This document shows, piece after piece, positions 8,996 through 17,506 of a stretch of DNA of 64,000 nt. Position numbers and translations under genes: made by a program. The number at the start of each line of letters is the position of its first letter. Position 1 is the first letter of the stretch. The DNA is from Rothia sp. (in: high G+C Gram-positive bacteria) (GTDB taxonomy: Bacteria > Actinomycetota > Actinomycetes > Actinomycetales > Micrococcaceae): contig NZ_JAUNVZ010000001.1 in assembly GCF_030540545.1 (NCBI RefSeq), forward strand, positions 1-64,000. Reading direction: 5' to 3'. Below the pieces are notes generated by a model. That model was not told where the DNA came from. It did no database searches and saw only the letters and a program-made list of their open reading frames with translations.

Positions 8996-9033
8996 GTGGT
9001 GGTGAATGTTTCACGTGAAACATCCACCACCAC
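8996..9033. other. parS site inside an extended inverted repeat
   Basis: The exact ParB site TGTTTCACGTGAAACA is at 9007-9022. It forms the middle of a 38-bp inverted repeat with arms beginning GTGGTGGTG; only one base pair in the arms is mismatched. The layout resembles the 60-bp parS palindrome at 16071. Confidence 0.9.
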
Positions 9034-9080
9034 AACACACTACATTCAACCGATAGGTTCACACTCAGACATAGACTCCA

Positions 9081-9138
9081 AGAGCGCTACCCGCAGCCAC
9101 CGGAAGTAAGCACAATTTTTAGCTGCGGGTGGCGCTCT
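9081..9138 (-). terminator. Hairpin downstream of the CCA enzyme gene
   Basis: AGAGCGCTACCCGCAGC at 9081-9097 pairs with GCTGCGGGTGGCGCTCT at 9122-9138 with one G-T pair, around a 24-base loop. It lies 128 bases beyond the stop of the leftward cca gene. Confidence 0.55.
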
Positions 9139-9265
9139 AAGAAGTTGAGTTATATCAAGCTTAGCACTACTTTCAAGTTAAGGTTGAACTTTAATCAAAT
9201 ATTACGGAGAAATCTTTCCTCCACTCTGATAAGCCACCCCGAGTACCAGCACCAAGCACAGATAC

Positions 9266-10702
9266 TTAGGACTCCTGTTGCTCATTCCACCAGGCCAGCA
9301 GGCGAGCGCTCGCTTCCTCCTGCCCTAAGGGGCCTTCCTCCATACGCAGATCCATGAGGAACTTATAAGCGCGACCCACCTGCGGACCCGGAGCAAGATT
9401 CAGCAGAGCCATAATCTGGCCGCCATCCAGATCCGGGCGAATAGCATCCAGCTCCTCCTGCGCGGCCAGAGCCTCAATACGCTCTTCCAAATCATCGTAC
9501 GCGGCAGCCAAGGAACGAGCCATACGCTTATTGGAAGTAGTCACATCCGAACGAGACAGACGGTGCAGGCGCTGCAGCTGCTCGCCGGCATCGCGCACAT
9601 AGCGGCGCACCGCAGAATCGCTCCAGCCCGCATCGCGATAGCCGTAGAAACGCATATGCAGCTCAATCAGGCGAGAAACAGCCTTAATCGTGTCATTATC
9701 AAAACGCAGAGCGCGCATACGCTTACGCGCCAACTTTGCACCCACCAGCTCATGCTGCAGGAAGGTCACCGAGCCATCCGCCTCAAACTTGCGGGTGGCG
9801 GGCTTACCAATATCGTGCAGCAGAGAGGCAAAACGCAAAATGAAATCGGGAGCCGGAACATCCCCCTCCGGGCCGGTCTCGCGATCCATTGCCTGCTCCA
9901 TAACCTTGAGAGAATGCCAGTAGACATCCTTATGGTGATGAGCCGGGTCAATCTCCATACGCAGGGCGGGCAGCTCCGGCAGCACAAAATCAGCCAAACC
10001 CGAATCCACCAGTACCTCAATACCAGCCTTGGGGTAGGGGGCAACAATGAGTTTCACCAGCTCATCGCGTACACGCTCGGCAGAAATAATCTCAATGCGA
10101 GAAGCCATCTGTTCCATGGCCTCAAAAACCTCGGGTGCCAGCTTCATATTAAAACGAGCCACAAAACGCGCCGCGCGCATCATACGCAGGGGATCCTCAG
10201 AGAAAGAGTCCTGAGGCGAGCGCGGAGTACGAATAATACCCTCTGCCAAATCACGCTGGCCCTCAAAAAGATCCACAATCGCACCATCGGGCAGACGGGC
10301 TGCCATAGCGTTCATGGTGAAGTCGCGGCGAATCAGATCCTCACGCAAATCCTTACCGAAAGTCACGGTGGGCTTGCGGGAATCCGAAGCGTACACCTCG
10401 GCACGGTAGGTGGTAATCTCGTAAACCACGCCATTTTTGCGGGCGCTAATAGTGCCGTATTCCTTACCGATATCCCACGTCTTCTCAGCCCAGGGAGCAA
10501 TAATCTGCTGAATCTGCTCCGGTTCGGCATCCGTGGTGAGATCAAAATCGGTAAAGGTATCGGAAGAATTCTGCTGACTGTGGCGAATAATATCGCGCAC
10601 AATACCGCCCACCAGGTACAGCTGGAAACCCGCCCGGGCAAACAGCTCGCCCAGTGCCACGGCGTCAGGATACTTCTTCAACACATCAATTTTTTGCGAC
10701 AT
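9266..10702 (-). CDS. cca: CCA tRNA nucleotidyltransferase
   Basis: Adds or repairs the 3' CCA end of tRNAs. The 478-residue protein has the class II nucleotidyltransferase head (VGGIVRDIIRH near 32-42, then the metal-binding pair DFDLTTDAEPEQI), the tRNA-binding neck, and an HD domain with LLHDIGKPATR near residue 290-300. The same enzyme sits next to nudix and murJ genes at many actinobacterial origins. The three tRNAs in this window do not encode CCA, so they depend on this activity. It is divergent from the Nudix gene, with about 100 bases between the starts. Confidence 0.95.
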   Translation of the reverse strand: MSQKIDVLKKYPDAVALGELFARAGFQLYLVGGIVRDIIRHSQQNSSDTFTDFDLTTDAEPEQIQQIIAPWAEKTWDIGKEYGTISARKNGVVYEITTYRAEVYASDSRKPTVTFGKDLREDLIRRDFTMNAMAARLPDGAIVDLFEGQRDLAEGIIRTPRSPQDSFSEDPLRMMRAARFVARFNMKLAPEVFEAMEQMASRIEIISAERVRDELVKLIVAPYPKAGIEVLVDSGLADFVLPELPALRMEIDPAHHHKDVYWHSLKVMEQAMDRETGPEGDVPAPDFILRFASLLHDIGKPATRKFEADGSVTFLQHELVGAKLARKRMRALRFDNDTIKAVSRLIELHMRFYGYRDAGWSDSAVRRYVRDAGEQLQRLHRLSRSDVTTSNKRMARSLAAAYDDLEERIEALAAQEELDAIRPDLDGGQIMALLNLAPGPQVGRAYKFLMDLRMEEGPLGQEEASARLLAWWNEQQES

Positions 10703-10806
10703 AGTCCTCTAATCCTTGCAGATTCTACGCAAAAAAGCATATCGGGTAGCTCTCATAACCTCGCACTAGATACCGTATAAGGCTAGCTATCGGATAAGGT
10801 ATAACT

Positions 10807-11307
10807 ATGACTTTTCCAGTACCACGCGCACCCAAAGAGGGCTCCTTCGTGCCCCTGCGCCCCTCCGCGATGCCCCCAGAGGTCTCCGCGGGCGGAATTG
10901 TCATCGACTTTAACCAGCCCAATATGCCCGCAGCCATCATCGCCCGAGTCAACCGCGCCGGTTCCCTCGAATGGTGCCTGCCCAAAGGACATGTTGAGGC
11001 CGAAGAAACCATCCCCGACGCAGCGACCCGCGAAATCGCCGAAGAAACCGGCATTAACGGGCGCCCCATCTGGCCCCTGGGCACCATAGAATACTGGTTT
11101 ACCGCCTCCGGAATGCGAATCCGCAAGCAGGTCTACCACTACCTCTTTGCCGCCACCGGCGGTGAACTGACCGTAGATAACGACCCCGATCGTGAAGCCG
11201 TAGACGTCGCATGGGTACCCCTGGCAGAGCTGGGAGAAAAACTCTCCTTCGCCAATGAACGTCATATCGCTGAACGGGCCTACCAGTATATTCAAAACCA
11301 GCTCTAA
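10807..11307 (+). CDS. Nudix hydrolase (MutT-like)
   Basis: A 166-residue hydrolase of a nucleoside diphosphate linked to some moiety X. The complete Nudix box, GX5EX7REUXEEXGU, is at about residues 61-83 (GHVEAEETIPDAATREIAEE then TGI). The position between cca and murJ corresponds to the mutT4-type gene of mycobacteria. The substrate is not shown by the sequence. It is followed after 23 bases by murJ, so co-transcription is likely. The large DUF6049-type gene usually between these two in related genomes is absent here. Confidence 0.9.
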   Translation: MTFPVPRAPKEGSFVPLRPSAMPPEVSAGGIVIDFNQPNMPAAIIARVNRAGSLEWCLPKGHVEAEETIPDAATREIAEETGINGRPIWPLGTIEYWFTASGMRIRKQVYHYLFAATGGELTVDNDPDREAVDVAWVPLAELGEKLSFANERHIAERAYQYIQNQL

Positions 11308-11330
11308 ACACTCATATCAAAGGAGAATAG

Positions 11331-12998
11331 GTGGCACGAACAGACGCGTTCGCCAGCGCCATTATGGCAGCCGGAACCCTCGTATCCCGAGTGCTGGGTT
11401 TCGTCAAAGCAATCCTGCTCACCGTCGCCATCGGCTCCATATCCAATGTGGGCGACGTTTTTGAAACCGCCAACACCCTGCCCAACCTCATCTACGTGCT
11501 GGTAGCAGGCGGCGTGTTCAACTCCGTGCTGGTTCCTCAAATCATTAAAGCCGCCCAGGCTCAAGACGGGGGGCTGAGCTATATCTCCAAATTGGTCACC
11601 CTCACTGTGACCGCCATCGGTATAGTCACCGCCATAACCGTCGCCTGCGCCGTACCCATTATTCACATTATGGGTGCCAGCTGGACACCCGAACAGCAGA
11701 AACTGGGCGTTATCTTTGCCCTATGGTGTCTGCCGCAGATATTCTTCTACGGCCTGTACACCGTGATCGGTCAGGTACTCAACGCCAAGGACGCATTTGG
11801 CTCCTATATGTGGTCGCCGGTGCTGAATAATATCATCACCATTGCAGCCCTGATCGGTTTTATTGCCCTCTTTGGTCCGCAGGATACCAGCACCATCCCG
11901 CCGGCACACTCGGTGGAAAACTGGACCAGCGCCCAGACCCTGGTTCTGGCAGGTAGTGCAACCCTGGGCGTAGCGGTCCAGGCGCTCGTGCTCTTTATCC
12001 CGCTCTTCCGCATGGGTTTGCGCATTCGCCCCGACTTTGCATGGCGCGGCATCGGCCTGCGCGAGGCAGCAAAGCTCGCCGGCTGGACCCTCGCCTCGGG
12101 CGTGATCTCCAATATCGCCTTTATGTATATGACCCAGGTGGCCGCTTCCGTGGTCTCCTCCCGCGACTACTACGCTGCTCAGGGCATTGAGGTGCCGGGT
12201 CTGCAGGCTCTGAACTACGCCACCATGCTCTATATGCTGCCGCACGGCGTGGTGGGCGTATCCATTGCCACCGTGCTCTTTAACCGCCTGAGTGCCTCCT
12301 CCATTGCCGATGATAGCGATAGCGTGATTTACGCATTCTCGCGCGGTCTGCGTAACTCCGGTGTCGCCACCGTTTTCTGCGCCGTAGCTCTGGTCATCAT
12401 GGCAGGTCCGGTAGCAACCCTCTTTAGCGGTGGTAATCCTAAGGCCGCCATTGCTATTGCCCAGCTGATTATTATCCTGGCGCCCGCCACTCCCCTGCTG
12501 ACCGTGAACTTTATGTACACGCGCGTGCTCTTTGCCCGCGAAAACGCCAAGACCCCCTTCAATCTGCAGCTCTTCTCATCCATCACCATGGCACTCATGA
12601 GCTTTGGCGCATCCCTGCTGCCGGCCCCCTATGTGGTCTTTGCGCTTGCGGCTATTTACCCGATCAATAGCTTCTTGATGCTCATTACCGGTCACGTGGC
12701 AATCCGCCGCCGCCTGGGTGATTACGAGGGTCTGAAGATTATTAGCAGCTACGCCCGTTCCTTCTTCGCTTCGGTGGGTGCGGCTCTGCCGGCTCTGCTG
12801 GTGCTCTACCTGCTGGGTGCATGGAACCTCAGCGGTTTTGCCCTGGGCTCCAAGATGGGTGCGGTGATCTCCCTGGTTATTGCCGGAAGCATTATGGCCA
12901 TCTGCTATGTGCCCATGATGCGCCTGGTGGGTCTACATGAGGGCCTGGCTCTGGTGGCTCCCCTTACCCGACGCCTCAAGACTCTATCACGCCGATAA
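11331..12998 (+). CDS. murJ: Lipid II flippase MurJ
   Basis: Integral membrane flippase (555 residues) that moves the peptidoglycan precursor lipid II across the membrane. About 14 hydrophobic segments are visible, beginning AGTLVSRVLGFVKAILL, which is the family's first helix signature. The start is a GTG at 11331 with AAAGGAG 6 bases before it. In mycobacteria MurJ carries a fused pseudokinase; here the protein ends shortly after the last membrane helix and a separate pseudokinase-like gene follows. A hairpin at 13034-13067 lies between them. Confidence 0.96.
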   Translation: MARTDAFASAIMAAGTLVSRVLGFVKAILLTVAIGSISNVGDVFETANTLPNLIYVLVAGGVFNSVLVPQIIKAAQAQDGGLSYISKLVTLTVTAIGIVTAITVACAVPIIHIMGASWTPEQQKLGVIFALWCLPQIFFYGLYTVIGQVLNAKDAFGSYMWSPVLNNIITIAALIGFIALFGPQDTSTIPPAHSVENWTSAQTLVLAGSATLGVAVQALVLFIPLFRMGLRIRPDFAWRGIGLREAAKLAGWTLASGVISNIAFMYMTQVAASVVSSRDYYAAQGIEVPGLQALNYATMLYMLPHGVVGVSIATVLFNRLSASSIADDSDSVIYAFSRGLRNSGVATVFCAVALVIMAGPVATLFSGGNPKAAIAIAQLIIILAPATPLLTVNFMYTRVLFARENAKTPFNLQLFSSITMALMSFGASLLPAPYVVFALAAIYPINSFLMLITGHVAIRRRLGDYEGLKIISSYARSFFASVGAALPALLVLYLLGAWNLSGFALGSKMGAVISLVIAGSIMAICYVPMMRLVGLHEGLALVAPLTRRLKTLSRR

Positions 12999-13033
12999 AG
13001 CCGTTCAAGCTCTTTTCCGTAGCGTATAGACTT

Positions 13034-13067
13034 GTATCCCGTCTGCTTCTAGACGCAGACGGGATAC
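13034..13067 (+). terminator. Hairpin after murJ
   Basis: GTATCCCGTCTGC and GCAGACGGGATAC form a 13-bp perfect stem with an 8-base loop. No T-run follows, so read-through to the next gene is possible. Confidence 0.6.
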
Positions 13068-13244
13068 GGCGTTTAAAGCCCCTTGTGCGACTAGCAGAGC
13101 GCTATACGCACCCGCTATTGGCATGAGAACATATGCACAGGCGCACACAGCGATGAGCCACAAGAGGCGGTACACTTGAATACATACAGCCCACCAGCGC
13201 CCTACAATACGGGCGCACGCTCACAAAAACCACAGGGAGAGTAC

Positions 13245-14453
13245 ATGGCGCAGCCCATTCCCGTAGGCACCGTCCTCGGAAACCGCTACGAAATTACCGC
13301 ACAAACTATTACCACCGCAGAATCCGATATGATTCTGGACGGCATTGACCAGGTACTCAACCGCAAGGTCTCCATTGTGGTCGCCTCGGCGGCGCGCGCC
13401 TCTCTGCTGGAAAATAACTCCCGTATCCTTGCCGAGCGCAGCCGCTTTAATATTCAAATCCTGGATATGGGTATTACCCCCGAAGGCAATAAGTACCTGA
13501 TTACCTCCCACACCCGCCCGGACGTGCTGCTAGATACCCTGCTGACCGATAACCAGGCGCTGGCAGAAGAGCAGAACGACGGCGCCATTGACTCCGAAAT
13601 CTTCGGCGCGCCCAAGGATGCCACCAAGAACACCTACGAGCGTGTGAGCACCTCCACTGCACAGGCACCGGTAGCTATTAGCGCCACCAAGGAATGGACC
13701 GAAGCGGCTCCCATTAACCCCGAAGTTATCTCCGCAGTTTCCGAATCCAGCGGCATTTACGAAGACGAGGACGACGAAGAAACCCGCTCCCGCGGCGTAT
13801 GGGCTATTGCCCTTGCCGGCGTGCTGGTGCTGGTCATCGGTGTGGGTGCAGCCCTGAGCTCTCTGAGCTCCCTGAGCAATAATGCTCCCGTGCTGGCAGA
13901 CCCCACCGCCAAGGCAGCCAGCGCAAGCGCCTCCGTAGCTGCTGCAAGCGCCGCGGCATCCCCGAGTGCAAGTGCCTCCCCCACCCCGGCTGCACCCCCG
14001 AAGATCGCCGCCGTTACCCGCCTGATCCCCAATAACCCCACCTACATGGCGGATATGGACACCATGCTGCCCTATCTGACCGATGGCAACGCCAATACCG
14101 CCTGGATGAGCTACGGTTTCGGTACCGAGAACTTCTCCGGTCTGGTCACCGGCGTGGGTCTGTCCATTAAGCTGCAGACTCCCACCCTGACCAATACCGT
14201 GACCATTGACCAGATCGGTGGCACCGGCGGCGCATTTACCGTCTACACCAACTCCAAGGACTCCCTGGACGGCGCTGTAGAGGTCGCTAAGGGCACTATT
14301 TCCGGTCCCTCCACTGCGGTCAAGCTGGACACCGCAAAGCAGGCTGATAAGACCGGCTACGTGATTATTGTCTTCAATAGCGCATCCCGCCAGTCCCAGC
14401 CCATTGCACGCATGCCCTACGGCCTGCGCATTAGCGAGCTAAAGGTCGCCTAA
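13245..14453 (+). CDS. Pseudokinase-like membrane protein, MurJ partner candidate
   Basis: 402 residues. Residues 7-100 look like the N-lobe and hinge of a Ser/Thr kinase (GTVLGNRYEITAQ, then RKVSIVVA, then DMGITPEGNKYLITSH). The Gly-rich loop and the ATP-binding Lys are missing and there is no catalytic or DFG loop, so it is inactive by sequence. An acidic linker (DEDDEET) precedes one membrane helix at about 185-207, then an Ala/Ser/Pro-rich spacer and a C-terminal domain of about 140 residues that resembles a discoidin-like sandwich. I prefer the ATG at 13245 (AGGGAGA before it); an upstream in-frame TTG at 13176 would give 425 residues. The order murJ then this gene mirrors the mycobacterial MurJ fusion, where the pseudokinase binds a FHA protein. 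Confidence 0.8.
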   Translation: MAQPIPVGTVLGNRYEITAQTITTAESDMILDGIDQVLNRKVSIVVASAARASLLENNSRILAERSRFNIQILDMGITPEGNKYLITSHTRPDVLLDTLLTDNQALAEEQNDGAIDSEIFGAPKDATKNTYERVSTSTAQAPVAISATKEWTEAAPINPEVISAVSESSGIYEDEDDEETRSRGVWAIALAGVLVLVIGVGAALSSLSSLSNNAPVLADPTAKAASASASVAAASAAASPSASASPTPAAPPKIAAVTRLIPNNPTYMADMDTMLPYLTDGNANTAWMSYGFGTENFSGLVTGVGLSIKLQTPTLTNTVTIDQIGGTGGAFTVYTNSKDSLDGAVEVAKGTISGPSTAVKLDTAKQADKTGYVIIVFNSASRQSQPIARMPYGLRISELKVA

Positions 14454-14474
14454 GAGCTAGAGCAAGGGCTGTAC

Positions 14475-14508
14475 AAGGGTCGAGATTCTTATGAGTCTCG
14501 ACCCTTTT
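14475..14508 (+). terminator. Terminator after the pseudokinase gene
   Basis: AAGGGTCGAGA and TCTCGACCCTT form an 11-bp stem with a 10-base loop followed by TTTT, 22 bases past the stop codon. Confidence 0.8.
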
Positions 14509-14615
14509 GCTATGCGTTCATACATAACGTTCTTCAATTCTCTATGACAGTCTGTGACCTTCTATGACCATATATTGCACTGAAAGGGTGTGGCTTCTAC
14601 AGCACAGAGCAAACA

Positions 14616-14642
14616 TGGAATAATCGAAGGAAAACAACGGTT
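14616..14642 (+). promoter_or_regulatory. SigR/SigH-type promoter candidate for trxBA
   Basis: TGGAAT, 18 bases, then GTT, ending 36 bases before the trxB start. The known thiol-stress sigma factor consensus in actinobacteria is GGGAAT-N18-GTT; only the first base differs. Thioredoxin genes are classical members of that regulon. The sigma factor gene itself is not in this window. Confidence 0.5.
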
Positions 14643-14677
14643 ACACACCATAGATACACGATGACAAGGAGAACACC

Positions 14678-15703
14678 ATGAGCGAATCCACTCTGGGCGG
14701 CCTGTTTGGCGGTGCAGCACTGGGCGGTTTGAACCTGAACACCGCACCGGCAGCCCCCGAGCACGAAGAAACCGATGAAACCATTCATGAGGTTGTTATT
14801 GTCGGCGCAGGCCCCGCCGGTAATACCGCAGCCATCTACGCGGCTCGTGCCGATCTGCACCCCGTGCTCTTCGCAAGCTCCGTAGCTATTGGTGGCGCGC
14901 TCATGAACACCACCGAGGTGGAGAACTTCCCCGGATTTGTTGAGGGTATTCAGGGTCCGGAGCTGATGAGCAATATTGCTGCTCAGGCTGAGCGTTTCGG
15001 TACCGATGTACGCTATGCAGATGTTACCCGCCTGGAACTGGAGGGGGATGTAAAGAAGATTCATACCTCCGACGGTAAGATTCATCTGTCAAAGACCGTG
15101 ATTCTCTCCACCGGTTCCCAGTACCGTTCTCTGGATGTGCCCGGCGAGGAGCGCCTCTCCGGTCACGGTGTTTCCTGGTGCGCAACCTGTGACGGTTTCT
15201 TCTTCAAGGACAAGGTCCTTGCTGTGGTCGGCGGTGGCGACTCCGCACTGGAAGAAGCAAACTTCCTTACCAAGTACGCATCCAAGGTCTACTTGATTCA
15301 CCGCCGCGATTCCTTCCGTGCCTCGGATATCATGCAGAAGCGCGTTTTCGAGAACGAAAAGATCGAGGTTATCTGGAATAGCCAAGTTGTAGAAATTCAG
15401 GGTGAATCCACCGTAAACAACCTGGTACTGGAAGATACTGCAACCGGTCAGAACCGTGACCTGGCAGTGGACGGTATCTTTGAGGCTATTGGTTCCGACC
15501 CGCGCATTGAGCTGGTTGCCGATCAGCTGGAGCTGACCGAGAACAATACCATTGCGGTTCAGGGCCGTTCCTCCCGCACCTCTCTCCCCGGCGTATTTGC
15601 CTGCGGTGACGTGATTGATCCGACCTACCGCCAGGCAATTATTGCCGCAGGTTCCGGTGCTGTAGCCGCTCTGGACGCTCAGCACTACCTGGAATCTCTC
15701 TAA
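14678..15703 (+). CDS. trxB: Thioredoxin reductase
   Basis: FAD enzyme that passes electrons from NADPH to thioredoxin. The 341-residue protein has an N-terminal extension of about 35 Gly/Leu/Glu-rich residues, then the FAD motif VGAGPAGNTAAIYAARA at 42-58. The redox pair is C168-A-T-C171 and the NADPH motif GGGDSALEEA starts at 185. A second FAD signature, GVFACGDV, is near the C-terminus. trxA follows after 26 bases. A possible SigR-type promoter precedes the gene. Confidence 0.97.
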   Translation: MSESTLGGLFGGAALGGLNLNTAPAAPEHEETDETIHEVVIVGAGPAGNTAAIYAARADLHPVLFASSVAIGGALMNTTEVENFPGFVEGIQGPELMSNIAAQAERFGTDVRYADVTRLELEGDVKKIHTSDGKIHLSKTVILSTGSQYRSLDVPGEERLSGHGVSWCATCDGFFFKDKVLAVVGGGDSALEEANFLTKYASKVYLIHRRDSFRASDIMQKRVFENEKIEVIWNSQVVEIQGESTVNNLVLEDTATGQNRDLAVDGIFEAIGSDPRIELVADQLELTENNTIAVQGRSSRTSLPGVFACGDVIDPTYRQAIIAAGSGAVAALDAQHYLESL

Positions 15704-15729
15704 TACTTTCTACTTGAAAAGGAGGCGCT

Positions 15730-16053
15730 ATGAGCGCTCTGAATATTAGCGGCGATCAGTTCGCCAGCGAGGTTCTCTCCAGCGATAAGCCGGTTATTGT
15801 GGACTTCTGGGCTGAATGGTGCGGCCCCTGCCGCTCCATGGCTCCGACTCTGGACGAAATCGCTGCAGAGAATGCAGACACTCTGAAGGTTGTTAAGGTC
15901 AATGTGGATACCGACGGCGATATTGCTGCCGAGTACGGCGTGACTTCCATTCCCGCCATTTACCTCTTTAAGGATGGTGCAGTGGTCAAGGAAAGTGTGG
16001 GAGCCCGCCCCAAGCAGGCTCTGATGGCTCTCTTTGCTGAACACCTGAACTAG
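15730..16053 (+). CDS. trxA: Thioredoxin
   Basis: A 107-residue dithiol reductant, the substrate of the upstream TrxB. The active site WCGPC has Cys31 and Cys34, and the cis-Pro motif is SIPAIYLF near 77. AAAAGGAGG precedes the ATG. It is the last gene of the rightward unit; the 60-bp parS palindrome follows 17 bases after the stop. Confidence 0.98.
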   Translation: MSALNISGDQFASEVLSSDKPVIVDFWAEWCGPCRSMAPTLDEIAAENADTLKVVKVNVDTDGDIAAEYGVTSIPAIYLFKDGAVVKESVGARPKQALMALFAEHLN

Positions 16054-16070
16054 AGAACATATAGCTCTAT

Positions 16071-16130
16071 AGATAAAGATCCGGGCTGTGCATGTTTCAC
16101 GTGAAACATGCACAGCCCGGATCTTTATCT
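16071..16130. terminator. 60-bp perfect palindrome with parS at its centre
   Basis: Each 30-base arm (left arm begins AGATAAAGATCCGGGCTGTG) is the exact reverse complement of the other, with no loop. The central 16 bases, 16093-16108, are an exact ParB site. It lies between convergent trxA and parB and probably ends both transcripts as RNA. As DNA it is a ParB-binding site of extended dyad symmetry. Confidence 0.85.
16093..16108. other. parS site
   Basis: Exact TGTTTCACGTGAAACA, the middle of the 60-bp palindrome between trxA and parB. Confidence 0.95.
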
Positions 16131-16178
16131 TCAATGGACTCTACACCCGAATATTCGAGCGCTCAGCACGTGTTGCCT

Positions 16179-17474
16179 CTACGATTCAAAGGAAGAATCA
16201 AGCACTCGAATAATACGATTCAAATCCTCAACATTGGCAAACTCAATAGTCATCTTGCCCTTGCGAGCGCCCAGACTGATCTTCACCTGGGTATCGAGCT
16301 TGTCGGCAAAAGCATCAGCAATATAATCCAGACGCTCATGGTGCTTCTGAGGCTGAGCTGCAGGACGCTTAGCTGCCGGCTCCTGACCACTATTTTCAGC
16401 AACCAGAGACTCCACGGCACGCACCGACAGACCCTCATTAACAATCTTCTGCGCCAGGGTTTCCATCTGAGCAGGATCCTTGAGAGCCAGCAGAGCGCGA
16501 GCGTGACCTGCTGAAAGAATACCCACGGCAACGCGACGCTGCACTAGGGCGGGCAGCTTGAGCAAGCGAATCGTATTGGTCACCTGCGGGCGAGAACGAC
16601 CAATACGCTGAGCCAGCTGCTCCTGAGTGGCACCAAATTCTTCCATGAGCTGCTGGTATGCAGCGGCCTCTTCAATGGGATTCAGCTGGCTGCGGTGTAG
16701 ATTTTCCAGCAGGGCATCGCGCAACAGGTCTTCATCCTGAGTGTCGCGAATAATTGCCGGGATAGTATCCAGACCCGCACGCTGGCTGGCGCGCCAACGA
16801 CGCTCACCCATCACCAACTCATATTTTTCCTTGCGATCCTCTTCACGGGAAGGGCGCACCACAATGGGCTGCAGCACACCAATCTCACGAATAGAATGAA
16901 CAAGCTCTTCCATATCCTGTTCATCAAAATCAACGCGAGGCTGTTTGCGGTTCGGGTGAATATCCGCAATATTCAGAGTTGCAAAGGATGCACCGGGTAC
17001 GGGAAGCAGCTGATCTGCAGCAGTGCCGGGAGCCTGTACATCCTCACCAAAGAAGAAGTCTACCGGACGGCGGGTTAGGGTCGTATTGCGTAGAGCAGCA
17101 CCCATATCCATACGGTCGGTCTTGCGATCTACCTTAACGCTCTTGGGTCCGGCAGCCTTGTGGGAAGACTGAGAAGAAGATGTTTCACGTGAAACATTGG
17201 CTTTATCTTGGGATGCTTCCACCGGGGTATGGGCGGATTTTACATCCTCATGTTCTTTATCCTCAACCTTATAAGAGTTGTTTTTCTGCTTCTTGGACGC
17301 ATCTGCCGCGGGCTCGGATACAGACTTCTGCTCAGGCTTCTCCACGGGCTTTTCTGCAGCGGGAACCTCAAAAAGAGTCTGGGGCTCTTCAATATTCTTC
17401 TCTTCTGCAAGGGATGCCACATTGGGAATAAGCGCACCCAAACCGCGTCCTAGACCGCGACGTTTCTCAGCCAA
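16179..17474 (-). CDS. parB: Chromosome partitioning protein ParB (Spo0J)
   Basis: CTP-dependent DNA clamp that loads at parS and spreads, organising the origin region with ParA and SMC. 431 residues: a basic start (RRGLGRGLGALIP), a long low-complexity linker to about 140, the ParB/Srx domain with PNRKQPRVDF and the CTP motif GERRWRAS near 230, the HTH GATQEQLAQRIGRSRPQVTN near 285, and the C-terminal dimer domain. Eight parS sites in this window are its targets, one of them inside this gene. parA lies 32 bases upstream in the same operon. Confidence 0.97.
   Translation of the reverse strand: MAEKRRGLGRGLGALIPNVASLAEEKNIEEPQTLFEVPAAEKPVEKPEQKSVSEPAADASKKQKNNSYKVEDKEHEDVKSAHTPVEASQDKANVSRETSSSQSSHKAAGPKSVKVDRKTDRMDMGAALRNTTLTRRPVDFFFGEDVQAPGTAADQLLPVPGASFATLNIADIHPNRKQPRVDFDEQDMEELVHSIREIGVLQPIVVRPSREEDRKEKYELVMGERRWRASQRAGLDTIPAIIRDTQDEDLLRDALLENLHRSQLNPIEEAAAYQQLMEEFGATQEQLAQRIGRSRPQVTNTIRLLKLPALVQRRVAVGILSAGHARALLALKDPAQMETLAQKIVNEGLSVRAVESLVAENSGQEPAAKRPAAQPQKHHERLDYIADAFADKLDTQVKISLGARKGKMTIEFANVEDLNRIIRVLDSSFES
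17181..17196. other. parS site inside parB
   Basis: Exact TGTTTCACGTGAAACA within the coding part for the low-complexity linker of ParB, where it encodes NVSRET on the minus strand. Confidence 0.95.
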
Positions 17475-17506
17475 TCTTTTCTCCTTCTATTGTTAGGGTG
17501 CGCGAA

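Larger units (their letters stand above)
8790..9265. other. Intergenic region with parS and two hairpins
   Basis: 476 bases without a gene. It holds a parS site inside a larger inverted repeat (8996-9033) and a second hairpin (9081-9138) that may end the CCA enzyme transcript. No open frame here has a family match. Confidence 0.6.

Noticed and set aside
9563-10780. Open frame antisense to cca
   Set aside because: Composition of a shadow frame; the CCA enzyme motifs on the other strand are clear.
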